A DNA stretch of 64,000 bases from Cacajao melanocephalus (GCA_963573385.1 CAUYLG010033061.1:1-64000); one strand, 5' to 3'; counted from the stretch's first letter, positions 1 through 16,419 are shown. The notes: generated by a model from the sequence alone, not told the origin. Made by a program: numbers and translations.

Positions 1-40
1 GGGATTCTTGTTCTATTGCCCAGGCTAGAATGCAGTCTAA
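1..40 (-). repeat. Alu fragment, cut by window edge
   Basis: The first bases match the reverse complement of the end of an Alu right arm or monomer (ttgcccaggctagaatgcag). Only this stub is present, so the subfamily cannot be judged. Confidence 0.6.
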
Positions 41-269
41 AAATGGGTATTAAAAACCTCTTTTATGCCAATAATTGTGCTTAACAATGGAGACAGGAAG
101 GAATAAGGGATGAAAATAACAAACAAGCAGCCAACCAATGTATTCTGTATTTTCTATCGAGCAGAACATTTGTGATCTTTGTGTGGTCTCCAAATTGTGT
201 GGCCACATTTGCATTTGGAGGAATCGAGATGACTACACAGTGAAGGGGCGGCCTGAGGAATCACGAAGA

Positions 270-400
270 CCTGTAGCGCGTTCTGGATTTTGTCACATCT
301 TAGCTGGGTGGCCTGAGCAAGTCCCCTTAGCTGTCCTGAGCCTCAATCTCCTCTGTAAAACAGGAATAAGCACTGTGAATGGCACAGAGATGTTTAAGAT
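270..400 (+). repeat. MIR SINE fragment
   Basis: The order of landmarks is that of the MIR core and 3' half: a gctgggtggcctgagcaagt stretch, then cctcaatctcctctgtaaaa, then a gaatggcacagag end. It is well diverged, as expected for this old family. Confidence 0.7.
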
Positions 401-814
401 GTAGTTATTACTATTTTTTAAATGTCAGTTGATGCCAGGATATTCTGCCAGCCCTCCAAGGGTGGTTTCAGCAGGCTTATTTCCTGGTCATAATCACTTC
501 CTCCATCCCCGGCTTATGTCATGCTCAGCCCTGACCTCACCACCGGCCCGCCCTGCCCCTCCCATTCGCTGCGTCACTCTGCCTCCTTGGTTAACCCAGC
601 CCTCAGCCCAGAGCTCAGCCTTAGGTGAAAAGCGTCAGGGGTCAGCTTTCTCTTTTACCTCCAGCTGCTCTTTTAATCTTTATCCTTTCCCTGTCCCCTT
701 TCTGACCTCTTACTCACCTCTGCAGATGACGTGTAAAATAGCTCAAATCAGTGTGTTAACCTTTCCTGGGGTCATTTTCTTTTTAAACTGAGGTTTCGTC
801 CCTTGGTACAGCTG
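401..814. other. No gene or clear repeat seen
   Basis: This is unique-looking DNA, moderately rich in C and T around 480-720. The reading frames here show no recognisable protein and no splice-bounded exon. Confidence 0.5.
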
Positions 815-945
815 AAAAGAAAGCCAGCCTGGGAGCAAGAGCCTTGGATTCAAATCCCGCGCTCGCACTTTCTAGTCGTGGGGTCTCTGATGAGTTACTT
901 CAGCTCTCTGAACCTCAGGGTCCTCATCTATAAAATGGAAGAATG
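815..945 (+). repeat. MIR SINE fragment, truncated by an Alu
   Basis: It contains the MIR landmarks gattcaaatcccgcgctcgc and cctcatctataaaatgg, then stops where the Alu at 946 begins. Confidence 0.75.
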
Positions 946-1245
946 CCCAGTGCTTTGGGAGGCTGAGATGGGAGGATTTCTTGAGCCAAGGAGTCCGAGA
1001 CCAACCTGGGCAACGTAACAAGATCCCATCTCTATGAAAAAAAAAAACAACAAAACACAAATTAGCTGGGTATGTTGGTTCTTACCCATAGTCCCAGCTA
1101 TGTGGGAGGCTGGGGTGGCAGGATTGCTTAAGCCCAGGAGTTAGATGTTACAGTGAGTTATGTGATCACACCACTGAACTCCAGCCTGAATGACAGAGTA
1201 AGACCCTGTCTTTTTTTAAAAAAAAAAAAAAAAAAAGAGAGAGAG
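946..1245 (+). mobile_element. Alu, 5'-truncated
   Basis: It starts inside the left arm at the cagtgctttgggaggctgag box, keeps both arms and ends in an A-rich tail at about 1216-1238 followed by a short GA run. The left flank is a MIR. Confidence 0.85.
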
Positions 1246-1504
1246 AGAAGGAAAATGAATGAACGATTTCTACCCCACAATTTTGTATTTTGAATCATCA
1301 ACATGTGTAAGACACAAAATAGGAGTTTGGTCAGTGATAGGTATGTAACCACCCAATGGGTTCATCTTGCCTGCTGCCCCTATAGACAGAGCTGACTTAG
1401 CTACACAGGGGAATGGAAGTAAAGAGTTTATACACGCACAGCCTGCTGAACAGGAAACTGGGGTTTTATTATTGCGCACATCAGCCTTCCAGAAAATTTG
1501 GAGG

Positions 1505-2033
<529 letters not shown>

Positions 2034-2035
2034 GC

Positions 2036-2462
2036 ATCCTTAAGGGAGGAGGTGTCCTCACACTCCATTCTACTGGCACCTGGAGGGTCTGTAAGCCCTC
2101 AGGCCAGCACCGACCACCTGTATTTAGCTCTGGCAAAGGAGTGGAAGGAGGAGGAATAGTGTGTGAGAGGGAGAGAAGGTGAAAAAGAAAACAGAAATCC
2201 TAATTTTTCTGTCCCAATTTTTTGAACACTGATTTCAACAGAACAATCAATATGTAGTAAAAGAGAAGAAAAGGAGCAGTCTTCGTTGAGAAATAGTAAC
2301 GGCTCACTTTCATTGAGCTCTCACTGCATGCCAGGCTCCATGCTAGGCATCTGACTCTGAGGAAGGAGACCCTTAATCACCCATAATCCTTTTAAGTTTC
2401 TAAGACCACTTCCCCCTAGCCTTCTAGATTGCATTTCAGTAGGAGAGGTAAAAGCTGGCAGA
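2036..2462. other. Unique DNA with an L2/MIR-like relic
   Basis: There is no gene. At about 2310-2360, phrases such as cactgcatgccaggctccat followed by a gctaggcat end resemble the 3' end shared by L2 and MIR, in reverse orientation. The rest is not recognised. Confidence 0.4.
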
Positions 2463-2612
2463 CTGCCGGGCACGGTGGCTCATGCCTGTAATCCTAGCAC
2501 TTTGGGAGGCTGAGGTGGGTGGATCACCTGAGGTCAGGAGTTTAAGACCAGCCTGGCCATCATGCTGAAACCCCATCTTTAAAAAACAAGTTAATTAATT
2601 AATTTTAAAAAA
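2463..2612 (+). mobile_element. Left-monomer-only Alu insertion
   Basis: Only the first Alu arm is present, ending in a TTAATTAATT-containing A-rich tail. The flanks repeat aaaagctggcagac (about 2451-2464 and 2613-2626), a clear target-site duplication. The element therefore inserted in this short form. Confidence 0.8.
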
Positions 2613-2619
2613 AAGCTGG

Positions 2620-2960
2620 CAGACCAGGTGCCATCCTTAATTGCACCCCTATAGATCACAGGCATGGTATGGAGGAATCTTTCCAGAAGGCATTGTTTTT
2701 ACTTAAACACGGTCAGACCCCCACCTAAGTCAGGTACCCCACGCCTACTTCATGGATCAAGACCTTTCACATGTAATTTCTAGAGTTGTAAGCCTTTAAA
2801 AGGGCAAGGATTTTCTTTGTTGGCAAGCTCGGTTGTTAGGCATCTATGCTGCCGCAGCCCCTGGCTAAATAAATCACCACTTCCTTCCCAGTTCGGTGTT
2901 CAAGAGGTTTGTTGGCGATCGCTCGTGCTTCAACTCTATTATCTCGTTCATCCATCACAA
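2620..2960 (+). mobile_element. LTR-like element, copy A
   Basis: It shares an ordered series of blocks with 3480-3786: a (t)atagatcac/ggtcac block, cagaaggcattg, ttaaaagggcaaggatttt, an AATAAA-like polyadenylation signal near 2868 and a ttcggtgttcaagag end. This order, with the polyadenylation signal before a C/T-rich end, looks like a solo LTR of an ERV1-type retrovirus. No retroviral gene is recognisable. The family name is uncertain. Confidence 0.5.
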
Positions 2961-3097
2961 TCACCCCACCAGGGAGGTATCGCCATTTTTTCCTTGTTAA
3001 AGATGAGAAACACAAGGATAGAGGGGTTAAAGATGTGGTCTAAGAGCAAGGATTGCAATTCAAGGTCGTCAGACCCAAAACCCTAAATTCTTTTCTT

Positions 3098-3838
3098 ATT
3101 TGTTTTTTGTTTTGTTTTGTTTTTTGAAATGAGGTATTGTCCTCATCTCACTGTGTTGTCCAGGCTGGACTGCAGTGGTGATACAGTGGCTCACTGCAGC
3201 CTCAACCTCCCAAGCTCAAGCAATCCTCCTGCCTCAGCCTCCTGAGTAGCTGGGACCACAGGTGTGTGCCGCCATAACCATCCAAATTTTTATTTTTCTG
3301 TAGAGATGGGGTCTCCCTGTGTTGCCCAGGCTAGTCTCAAACTCCTGGGCTGAAGCGATCCTCCTATTCACAAGGAAGGAGACCCCCTTCTCCGAGCCTG
3401 TGCTTGGAGAAAAGGAGGAAGTAAAAGCGAAGGTCAGCCAGATGAGGTGAGTGGGAAGGACCACTTGGTGCCGCCGGCCAGGTCTCAAGGTTAAATATTA
3501 AACCCCCTACTCCTAACCACAATCCTATCTATAGGTCACGGACATGGAATGGAAGAGTTTTCCCCAGAAGGCACTGTTCTTGCTCAACTACTCAGACCCC
3601 TACCTAGTCACATCCCGCACGCTTGCCACGACCCTCTCACATGGGCACCTCTTAGATTGCAAGCCGTTAAAAGGGCCAGGATTTTCTTTGTCTGCTTGAG
3701 CCAGCCACAGCTCCTGCCCAAATAAACTGCCATTTCCTTCCCCAGTTAGGTGTTCAAGACCTTTCCTTGGCAGCTGCTCCTGCTACACTCAGCCTCCCAA
3801 AGTGCTGGGATTACAGGCATAAACCATTGAGCCCAGCC
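3098..3838 (-). mobile_element. Alu split by an LTR-like segment
   Basis: A reverse Alu runs from a TTTTG-rich tail at about 3098 to a gcgatcctcct phrase at 3366. The missing last part, ctcagcctcccaaagtgctg to the end, appears only at 3787-3838. The intervening 420 bases are LTR-like. Confidence 0.7.
3367..3786 (+). mobile_element. LTR-like element, copy B, inside an Alu
   Basis: The second copy of the blocks in 2620-2960 lies in the same orientation, with an AATAAA signal near 3722 and a gctgctcctgctaca end. About 110 bases at its left (3367-3480), including a purine-rich run near 3410, have no match in copy A and may be residual internal sequence. No open retroviral gene is present. Confidence 0.45.
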
Positions 3839-4239
3839 TCCAAACCCCAAGTTGTTGGGGGAATACTAAAGACCTAACGAGACTACAACAAAATGAGAAT
3901 CAAAAATGTGAGGTGTCCAATAATAGCAGGTTAGTCACCATAAGGAGAAGAAAAGCACATTATATGCAGTGCGACTATAAGCACATTTTTAGGAAATCTA
4001 TACATGGATACAAGACAAAGTTTACAAAGGCAACCACAAATATAAAGTCTCCAAGATAAGTCATTGTGATGTTATGGTCTGTATTGATTTTATTCAAATT
4101 CACAGTTCCTGGTTCATAATCCCACAGCCCTAGTTACAGTGTTTTGTTATAATGTTGGGTGAGTTGGGTCTCAGGAAACAGAAACTCTCCTGCCCTCATT
4201 TCGTTTACTTTAAGGAAGAACTCTAATCTTCCCCCATCT
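3839..4239. other. No gene or clear repeat seen
   Basis: AT-rich unique-looking sequence with no supportable exon. Confidence 0.45.
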
Positions 4240-4600
4240 TTCTGACCCCCCAGAGAGGGTCCTGCCCTATACCCTGTAGGAAAGAATGCTGACTGACATC
4301 ATGAAGCCTCCAGAAAAACTGAAGAGAACAGGGTTTAGAGAGCTTCCAAGTAGCTAAACATGTGGAGGTTCCTGGAGGGTGGCATACCCAGGGAGGGCAT
4401 GGAAACCCCACATGCCTTCCCCTATACCTCACCCTACACATCTTATTGGGTGGGGGGAGGGTGGTCAGTCTTGGGAACTGAGCCCTCACCCTATGGTATC
4501 TGACACTACCTCCAGGTAGATAGTGTTGAAATTGAATTGGGGGACACCCAGCTGTCGTCCATTGCTTGTTGTTTGGGGAAAAACCCACACATTTATTTGG
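4240..4600. repeat. Probable old interspersed repeat, LTR-like
   Basis: The run from cctgccctataccctgtagg to ttgaattgggggacacccag is reminiscent of a dispersed LTR-type repeat (gaggttcctggagggtggca). I cannot place the family, and the reading frame across it is not a known protein. Confidence 0.35.
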
Positions 4601-5415
4601 TCACAGAAGTCTTCTGCTGTGTTGGTGATTGTTGTGGTGCTTTGAGAGCAGAAGAAAAACATGGTTTGAGAGAATTTTTCCCTGCACAGTTGTCAAGACC
4701 TCTTTAAGAAAATTATAAATTTTAATAAGTGGCATTAAAGAAAACCTAAATATATGGAGATGCATAAATATATGGAGATGCATTCTGTCCATGTTCATGG
4801 ACAGAAAGGCAATTATCTTCAAATTGTCCTAATGCTATTTCAACTAAAAGCCCCAAACAGTTTTTCATATAACTTGACAAGCTGAAGCTTCAATTTATAT
4901 GAAGGCGCAAACGACCAAGAAATGCTAAGACTCACCCAAAGCAGAATTCTGAGCAGGTACTTGACCTCCAAATCAAGTATGAAAATGACATAGAGACTGA
5001 CAAACAAATGATGGAACAGAATGAAGGGCCTCCAAATGGATCCACATTTATTCGGATACCTGATTTCTGGTAGAGGATGCCCTGAAGACTAATAGGCAAA
5101 GAACAATTTATTTCATAAATAAAGCTGGGACAATTGGCTATCCAAATTGGAAAAACAATACCCCTTAACACATTAAAAACTCAATTCCAGGTGGATCAAA
5201 GTCCTAAATGTGAAAATAAATCCTTAAAATTCTTAGAAGAAAATGTAGAATATTTTTATGATCTCAGGGTAAAGACAGATTTCTTAAGCAAAATACAGAA
5301 ACTGCAACCGCAAAGAAAAAGGCTAACACATTTTTTTAAAACAGTAAGCATGTGATTAAAAAAAAAAGACTGGCATATTTGATAAAATAATTTCTGTTCA
5401 TTAAAAGACATCATA

Positions 5416-5700
5416 GGTCAAGCACAGTGGCTCATGGCTATAATCCCAGCACCGTGGGAGGCCAAGGTGAGAGGATTGCTTGTGTCTAAGAGTTCAAGAC
5501 CAATCTGGGCAACATAGCAAGACCCTGTTTCTACAAGAAATACAAATTGGCTGTGTGTGGTGGCATGCACCTGTAGTCCCAGATACTCAGGAGATTGAGG
5601 TGGGAGGATCACTTGAGCCTGAGAAGTTGAGGCTGCAACGAGCCATGATTACATCATTGCACTCCAGGCTGGGTGACGCAGCAAGACCATCTTCTGAAAA
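5416..5700 (+). mobile_element. Alu in old L1
   Basis: Complete two-arm element from caagcacagtggctcatggc to a short, decayed tail near 5695. The many substitutions suggest an old AluJ-type copy. Confidence 0.85.
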
Positions 5701-5712
5701 CAGATTGGTTTT

Positions 5713-6327
<615 letters not shown>

Positions 6328-6822
6328 TTAAAATACATCATAATATATGAAATGATAAACAATAAATTTATAGAAGATATTTTAATGTATAATCAATAAA
6401 TGATTAGTATCCAAAATAAAGTCCTACCAATTCATAAAACTAAGATAAACAATCTCATAGAAAAATGGGCAAAAGACTTACATGGATATTTTATATAAGC
6501 GGAAACAAACATGACAAAGGAACTTATGACCAGATACTCAATTTCATTATCATTCATGGAAACGCAAAATAAAACACCAAAATATCATTCTATACCCACC
6601 AAACTGATAAAAACTGAAAGTCTGACAACAGTAAATGTTAGAATATGGAGCAACTGAGATGACCATCTACTCTTGATGACACTGTACGTTTGTGTGGCCA
6701 CTTTGGAAAATAGAACACTCACATCTTATGACCCAGCAATTCCAATCCTAATTACATAACTAGAAAAACTCTTGCATATGTGCATCAGGGTATATGTACA
6801 AGAATGGTCATAGCTGTTGTTA

Positions 6823-7122
<300 letters not shown>

Positions 7123-7361
7123 TCACACACATTAGGATGGCTATAATAAAAAAAATTTTTTAATAAAAATACCAGAAAATAACAGGTGTTGGTGAGCATG
7201 TGGGGAAATTAGAACCCTTGTGCACTACTGGTGGGAATGTAGCATGGTGCAGTCACTATGGAAAACACATGGTGAGTCCTTAGAAAATCAAACATAGAAT
7301 TACCATATAATCCAGCAATTCCACTTCTGAGTGTACATACACCCAAAAGAACTGGAAGCAG

Positions 7362-7662
<301 letters not shown>

Positions 7663-7681
7663 AAAGGACCCAAACAGATAT

Positions 7682-7995
<314 letters not shown>

Positions 7996-8469
7996 TCAAA
8001 CAGATATTTCATACTGATGTTCACAGCAACATTCTTCACAATAGCTAAAAAATTTGGAAGTAACCCAAGTGTCCATCAATTGATAAAAACAAAATGTGGG
8101 ATATATATACAATAGAATATCTTTCAGCCTCAAAACGGAAGGAAATTCTGACATACGCAACAACATGGATGAACCTTGAGGACATTATGCTAAGTGAAAC
8201 GAGCTGGTCTCACAGAAAGGTAAATACTGTATCATTCCACTCACGTGAGGTCCCTAAAGTAGTCAAATTCATAGAGACAGAAAGTAGAACAGTGGTTGCC
8301 AAAGGCTGAGGGGAGAGAGGAATGGAGAGTTACTGTTTAATGGGTGCAGAGTTTTAGTTTGGGAAAATGATAAATTCTAGAGACGGATGGTGATAAGGGT
8401 TGCACAATGGTGTGACTGTACCTAATATATTCAGTACCACTCAACTATACACTTAAAAATGGCTCAGCT

Positions 8470-8780
8470 GAGGTTGGGTGAGGTGACTCACGCCTGTTAT
8501 CTCAGCATTTTGGAAGGCCGAGGCAGGCAGATCACTTGAGGTCAGGAGTTCAAGATCAGCCTGGCCAACATGGAGAAATCCCATCTCCACTCAAAATACA
8601 AAAATTAGCTGGGTGTGGTGGCAGGCACCTGTAGTTCCAACTGCTCAAGAGGCTGAGGCAAGAGAATCGCTTGAACCCAGGAGACGGAGGTTGCAGTGAG
8701 ATGAGGCTGCCCCTCTATACCCCAGCCTGGGAGACAAGAGCGAAACTCCATCTCCAAGAAGAAAAAAAAAGAAATGGCTA
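8470..8780 (+). mobile_element. Alu in old L1
   Basis: Complete two-arm element beginning near aggttgggtgaggtgactca and ending in an A-rich tail at about 8762-8772. The flanking phrase aaatggct recurs on both sides (8457 and 8773). Confidence 0.88.
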
Positions 8781-9160
8781 AATGATAAATGTTTATATAT
8801 AGAGAGAGTATAGACATATATATATAAATATACACATGTATACAACACATACACATGTATATGCTATATGTACATGTGTATATCACAACGGAAAAATAAC
8901 AATAACTATTTAGCTTAATAAAATGTTTTAGAGATAAAAAAAATTCCTGGAAACCACCCACATGTATATCAGCAGGAGCATGGGTAAATAAATTAGAGTA
9001 CGGTATATTCACACAGTGTGTTATTGCACAGCAATGACAATGAATGATCTAAACCTGCACCATCAAAGTGGGTGAATCTCACAAACATAATACATGAAAT
9101 TGCAAAATAATACATTCCAATTATATATAACGGTCAAAAACATTACATCATTTTGGGACT

Positions 9161-9188
9161 CTATCTATCTATCTATCTATCTATCTAT
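9161..9188. repeat. (CTAT)7 microsatellite
   Basis: Seven uninterrupted CTAT tetramers, a length likely to vary between individuals. Confidence 0.95.
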
Positions 9189-9215
9189 AGTAAAACTATA
9201 TAAAGAAAAGCAAAG

Positions 9216-9520
9216 CGGCCAGGCACAGTGACTCACACCTGTAATCCCAGCACTTTGGGAGGCCGAGGACAGAGGATCGCTTGAGTTCAGGAGTTTGAGA
9301 CCAGCCTGGGAAACATGGTGAAACTCTGTCTCTACAACAGATAAAATATTAGCTAGGCATGGTGTGGCATTCCTGTAGTCCCAGCTACTTAGGAGGCTGA
9401 GAAGGAGGATTGCTTGAGCTCAGGAGGTCGAGGCCGCAGTGAGCCATGATCATGCCACTGCACTTCAGCCTAGGCAACAGAGCAAGGCCTTGTCTTAAAA
9501 AAAGAAAAGAAAAGAAAAGG
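9216..9520 (+). mobile_element. Alu in old L1
   Basis: Complete element starting ggccaggcacagtgactcac with a tail of repeated AAAAG units near 9497-9520. Confidence 0.88.
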
Positions 9521-9760
9521 AATGATTTGCACAAATTCAAGATGGTGGCTACTCAGTGTGAGTACAAAGAAGTGCATGATCAGAGCGGGGCATGAGGAGG
9601 CTTCTTAGATATTGATGATGGTCTATTTCTTAAGCTGGGTGATGAATACATGGGTCTTCATTCTACATTTATTCTTTAATTTTTACATATGAGTTATATA
9701 CACTTTTTGGTATCTGAATGATAACACATACTTGTCTTAAAATGCTATATATATAGAAAA

Positions 9761-11248
<1,488 letters not shown>

Positions 11249-11329
11249 ATAAATGGTCCACTTGATGATATCAGGGAAACAAACAAAAAGAAAAGAAACC
11301 ATAGGCAGATTTGGGAGAGAACAGATTCA

Positions 11330-12232
<903 letters not shown>

Positions 12233-12533
12233 TTCCTTTTTTTTTTTTCTTGAGACAGATCAAAACTCTGTCACCCATGTTGAGGTACAATGGCACGATC
12301 ACAGCTCACTGCAGCCTCGACCTCCAGGGCACAATTAATCCTCCCACCTCAGTCTCCGGAGTAGCTGGGACTACAGATGCATACCACCATGCCCAGCTAA
12401 TCTTTGTATTTTTTGTAGAGTTGTGGTTTTACCACATTGCACAGGCTGGTCTCAAACTCCTGGCCTCAAGCAATTGGCCTACCTTGGTCTCCCAAAATGC
12501 TGGGATTACAGGCATGAACCACTACAGCTGTCT
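12233..12533 (-). mobile_element. Alu
   Basis: Reverse element from a T-rich tail at 12240 to the ctacagctgtc end. The many changes from consensus suggest an AluJ-type copy. Confidence 0.85.
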
Positions 12534-12544
12534 TCTGTTTCCCT

Positions 12545-12550
12545 GCTTGA

Positions 12551-12556
<6 letters not shown>
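12545..12556. repeat. Target-site duplication of 7SL insertion, left
   Basis: The 12-mer gcttgaatatat here is repeated exactly at 12852-12863 and brackets the 7SL pseudogene. Such a perfect duplication is what L1-machinery insertion leaves. Confidence 0.85.

Positions 12557-12591
<35 letters not shown>
12557..12591. repeat. (TA)n microsatellite
   Basis: Alternating A and T with one G interruption, between the left target duplication and the poly-T tail of the 7SL pseudogene. It probably expanded from the TA-rich end of the duplication. Confidence 0.9.
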
Positions 12592-12593
<2 letters not shown>

Positions 12594-12600
12594 TTTTTTA

Positions 12601-12853
12601 GAGACGGAGTCTCACTATATTGCCCAGATCAGCACAGAAGTTTTGACCTGCTCCGTTTCTGACCTGGGCCGGTTCACCCCTCCTTAGGCAACCTGGTGGT
12701 CCCCCACTCCCGGGAGGTCACCATATTGATGCTGAACTTAGTGTGGACACCCGATCGGCATAGTGCACTACAGCCCAGAACTGGGCTCAAGCGATCCTCC
12801 CACCTCAGCCTCCCGAGTAGCTGGGACTACAGGCATGCACCACCCCGCCCAGC
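12601..12853 (-). pseudogene. 7SL (signal recognition particle) RNA pseudogene
   Basis: Read on the minus strand this is 7SL RNA, not Alu. After the shared Alu-like 5' domain comes the S-domain sequence that Alus lack: ttctgggctgtagtgcacta, ccgatcgggtgtccacac, atcaatatggtgacctcccg, gggaccaccaggttgcctaa and ggggtgaaccggcccaggtc. The 3' Alu-domain part is damaged: after gtgctgatc about 42 bases of the parent RNA are missing before tgggcaatatagtgagactc. A 3-base deletion also lies near the 5' end, giving about 253 bases against about 300 for the functional RNA. A short poly-T (12592-12599) on the plus strand is the retrotransposed A-tail, and perfect 12-bp target duplications flank the copy. It has no upstream 7SL promoter, and the missing segment removes pairing in the 3' domain, so it is very unlikely to make working SRP RNA. 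Identification is near certain; which numbered RN7SL pseudogene it is cannot be told here. Confidence 0.93.
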
Positions 12854-12863
12854 TTGAATATAT
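12852..12863. repeat. Target-site duplication of 7SL insertion, right
   Basis: Second exact copy of gcttgaatatat. It overlaps the first base or two of the 7SL 5' end. Confidence 0.85.
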
Positions 12864-12909
12864 TTTTTAAATGCTACTTTTTATTTTTTATTTACTTTTC
12901 TTTAGGTCT

Positions 12910-13217
<308 letters not shown>

Positions 13218-14146
13218 TGCATTATTTTTTTAAATTAAATACATACTATTCCTTTAATTGGATGAGATTGGGTGCATTCAGGGTAGAGAGAGTATGGTAT
13301 CCAGTGGGGATATCCATGGTAGATACAGTATGATATGACCACAGACCATTCTTTTAATTAATTAGTTGATGCAAACAAAAAATAAATTTTACAAATGGAA
13401 ATTCTATTTTAATAACTCTGATTTTGGCCAAATGAGAGTTCTTGGTGAATATGTGATTTTGTTCTTTCTGTTATAGCAGAAAGCACAATGATCATTTGAT
13501 GATTCTAAATATGAACAACGGTGGCACTACTCTTCTGGAGAGCAGGATACAGTCCACGTCTATATCCTGCCCACATAGGTCCTAAAGCACTTCCTGAGGC
13601 TTGGGTGAGGCTTTATTGAACTTAATTCACATAGGAAGCCAAGTCCAGGGTCTGCTAAAACTGTAGCTGTTTTGTATAGGAGGGGAGAAAAGTGAAGAGA
13701 AGATGGAACGAAGCCACAGAACAAGGAGAGGCCGTAGTTGCTGTCCTGACCAATCCCCTCACTTCACCAACAAGGCCAGGAAACCCAGGGATGAGATGTG
13801 ACTGGAGATCTGGCCAGAGCCAGAGCCAGAGCCAGAGTTGGGAGGGTGGGGTGTGCTACAATATGACCACAGAATCAACACTTGCTGGTCTCAAAGTGGG
13901 CACTGACCGCATCCTACAGAGGTGGAAACTGAGGCCAGTGAGGGGAATGCAAATTGACTGGGCTAAGCTTAGAAGGCTGAACTCTGACCACAAAGCTCTC
14001 TCTCGTACCCTTGACCCCCTTGTCTTGTACTGCAGCTCTTAAGGTTACAGTGAGCCAGTTTTTCATTTTGCCTTTGAGGCACTTTGGAAAATGTAGATCT
14101 GGCTGGAGCTACCTAGAACATTTGATGATTGGGCTTATTTATATTA
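13218..14146. other. Unique DNA, no gene seen
   Basis: AT-rich to about 13500, then mixed. A short (CCAGAG)4 array lies at 13814-13837. The 116-codon frame at 13692-14042 shows no known domain and no coding signature. Confidence 0.5.
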
Positions 14147-14471
<325 letters not shown>

Positions 14472-14569
14472 TAGAGTGATGAGAACTTATATGCGGAAGG
14501 AGAGAGTTCCTGTCCTGCTCACTGGTGTCTCATCAACTTGCTAATGAATGAACGAATGAACAAATGCTA

Positions 14570-14665
14570 ATCCTCATGGATCCTGTCTCTATAGAGGAAG
14601 AGGCTGAGGCTCAGGGAGGTGCAGCAACTTGCTTCAGAGGTACAGGAATCATGCCAGGAATCATC
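14570..14665 (-). repeat. MIR SINE fragment
   Basis: The core gaggaagaggctgaggctca followed by gcagcaacttgcttcagagg is the MIR reverse complement. Confidence 0.6.
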
Positions 14666-15324
14666 AGGCCTCCGTTTTCTCTCAGAGAAGAAAGACTGTT
14701 TCTGTTTCCTCCTCCGTCATGTTGGGCTTGTCACCCAGCCAGTCACCGTCCCTCCCTGAGGAAGCGCGGCACAGTCACCAAACAGGAGAACAGACCCACC
14801 TGCCCGAGGACGTCAATGCTGCCCACACTCAGTTCCACCCACGTACCGTGACACATTCACACTTGGGCCCCAGGCTCCCCAGATCCAATTAAGGAGCGGG
14901 AATGGCAGAGGAGGGCGCAGGGGTTGGGCGGGCACTGAACCCCACTGGGGACTGGAGGGGGAACCGGTGGAGTAGGCCCCGCCCAGCCCAACTGTCAGAC
15001 AACGAAAGAAAAGTGCAGGTGGGCTCCAGGTTGGAGAAAAAGGTGAGCCAGCGGAGCGGAGTCACTGCAGCCTGCCAAGCCGACTGCTGGGGCAGAGTTA
15101 GCACTGGCTGGATGAGACACTCCACACTTCACAGCTCCTGAAAAGTGTGGAGGAAATGCCCACACCCTACAAAAACCGAAAGGAATACATGGGCCACTAT
15201 CTGTTTGAAAAAAATGCCCCCTTCCTGGGCATTCCTTATTCCCTTTTATGGACAAAATGCTGCTACCTTCGCTTACACCCTCTCTAGAGGTCCCCCAAAG
15301 GAGGAGGATGAGGGAAGCTGCCTT
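14666..15324. other. Unique GC-richer DNA, no gene seen
   Basis: Includes a CCCCGCCC GC box near 14978 and a few CpGs, but no CpG island and no recognisable exon. Confidence 0.45.
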
Positions 15325-15530
15325 TGGTTGAGTCTATGCTATGTGCCTGACTCTGTGCCAAGCTCTGGACCTCCACCAAGTCAGGCGACATGATGATATA
15401 GGCACTACAAACCCTGGTTCCCCAGTGGGCAAACTGAGGCACAGAGTGGATCAGTAACTTGCCCTGAGTCACACAGCCTGGTGAACAGGGTAGTCAGGAT
15501 GGGTCTGAAATGCAAGTCTAGCTCAGCCCA
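15325..15530 (-). repeat. MIR SINE
   Basis: Nearly full-length reverse MIR, from atgctatgtgcctgactctg through gggcaaactgaggcacagag to cttgccctgagtcacacagc. Confidence 0.8.
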
Positions 15531-16419
15531 AAGCACATCACATCATGGGCCTCACAGTGCAGGATTCCCAGGCATGGTTACTGTGTCGAGCAGAAAAGGG
15601 CCAGGTACGCAAGTCTTCAGCAGGAGCCAAGACTGCACTATACCTTGCAAGGGACATTAGGCACTTCCAGGTTTATCTGGACTCAGTGACTGAGTGAGGA
15701 CTCATGAAGGAAGGCTAAGGTGGGGCTCAGAAAAGAGACCAAAGAACTGAGATCTCATGTGCATTGAAAATGTTAGAAAGTTGCCTCCCAGGGCCTGGTA
15801 ACCAAGTGGGTTTCAACACAGCCATGGGGAGCATCTCAGCACTTTATACAATGGAAACACTACCCACACACTCACTTGCTCATGCATGTACACACTTATA
15901 GGTGTGCACTCACATGCACACATGCATGTGTATCCTCCCACTGGATGTGCATATGTGTGGCAAGCAAAGGTTGGTGCTGGAGCAAGAGGGGAACACATGT
16001 CTACAGTCCATGTATCTGGTTACTAATGAGCACCTACTGTGTACATGGCGCTTTGCCAGATATAGGTAGTCCAAAGGAGAGTCACTATGATTCCCGGCTC
16101 CGAGGTGGATGATATGTATAGGCATGAAGAGTTAGCTACTCAGACTTCTCATCACTCTCCAAAGGCTTTAGGCTGGTAGATTGCTTTTTAGCTTCCAGAG
16201 CACTTCTATATATGTTCACTCTCAGTGAAAGGAAGAGACCAGCACGGTGAGTGTGGGAGAAAATGTGAAGAATGCCCTGAGCATCACCACCACAGATGAG
16301 TCTTGCCTGAATCAATTACTGGGATGAGTGCCAAGTGGCTTTCCAATTCCATCATTCCTTCTATGTTTATTTAGTTGGCATCCTACTGCAAGGGAGAGCT
16401 CTCCCTTCTCCCCCGTTTG
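15531..16419. other. Unique DNA, no gene seen
   Basis: A CA/TG-rich low-complexity patch lies at about 15850-15960, and a short L2/MIR-like phrase (gagcacctactgtgtacatg) at about 16028. No exon is supportable. Confidence 0.45.

Noticed and set aside
815..945. tRNA genes, because MIR heads resemble tRNA
   Set aside because: The tRNA-like phrases (for example gattcaaatcccgc) are parts of MIR SINEs without a full cloverleaf.
2620..3786. A complete endogenous retrovirus between LTR copies A and B
   Set aside because: The space between them is mostly Alu, with no primer-binding site or retroviral gene, so the two LTR-like copies do not bound a provirus.
4601..4822. Small minus-strand frame at 4601-4822 as a gene
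   Set aside because: AT-rich, repeat of atatggagatgcat-type words, no domain or start evidence.
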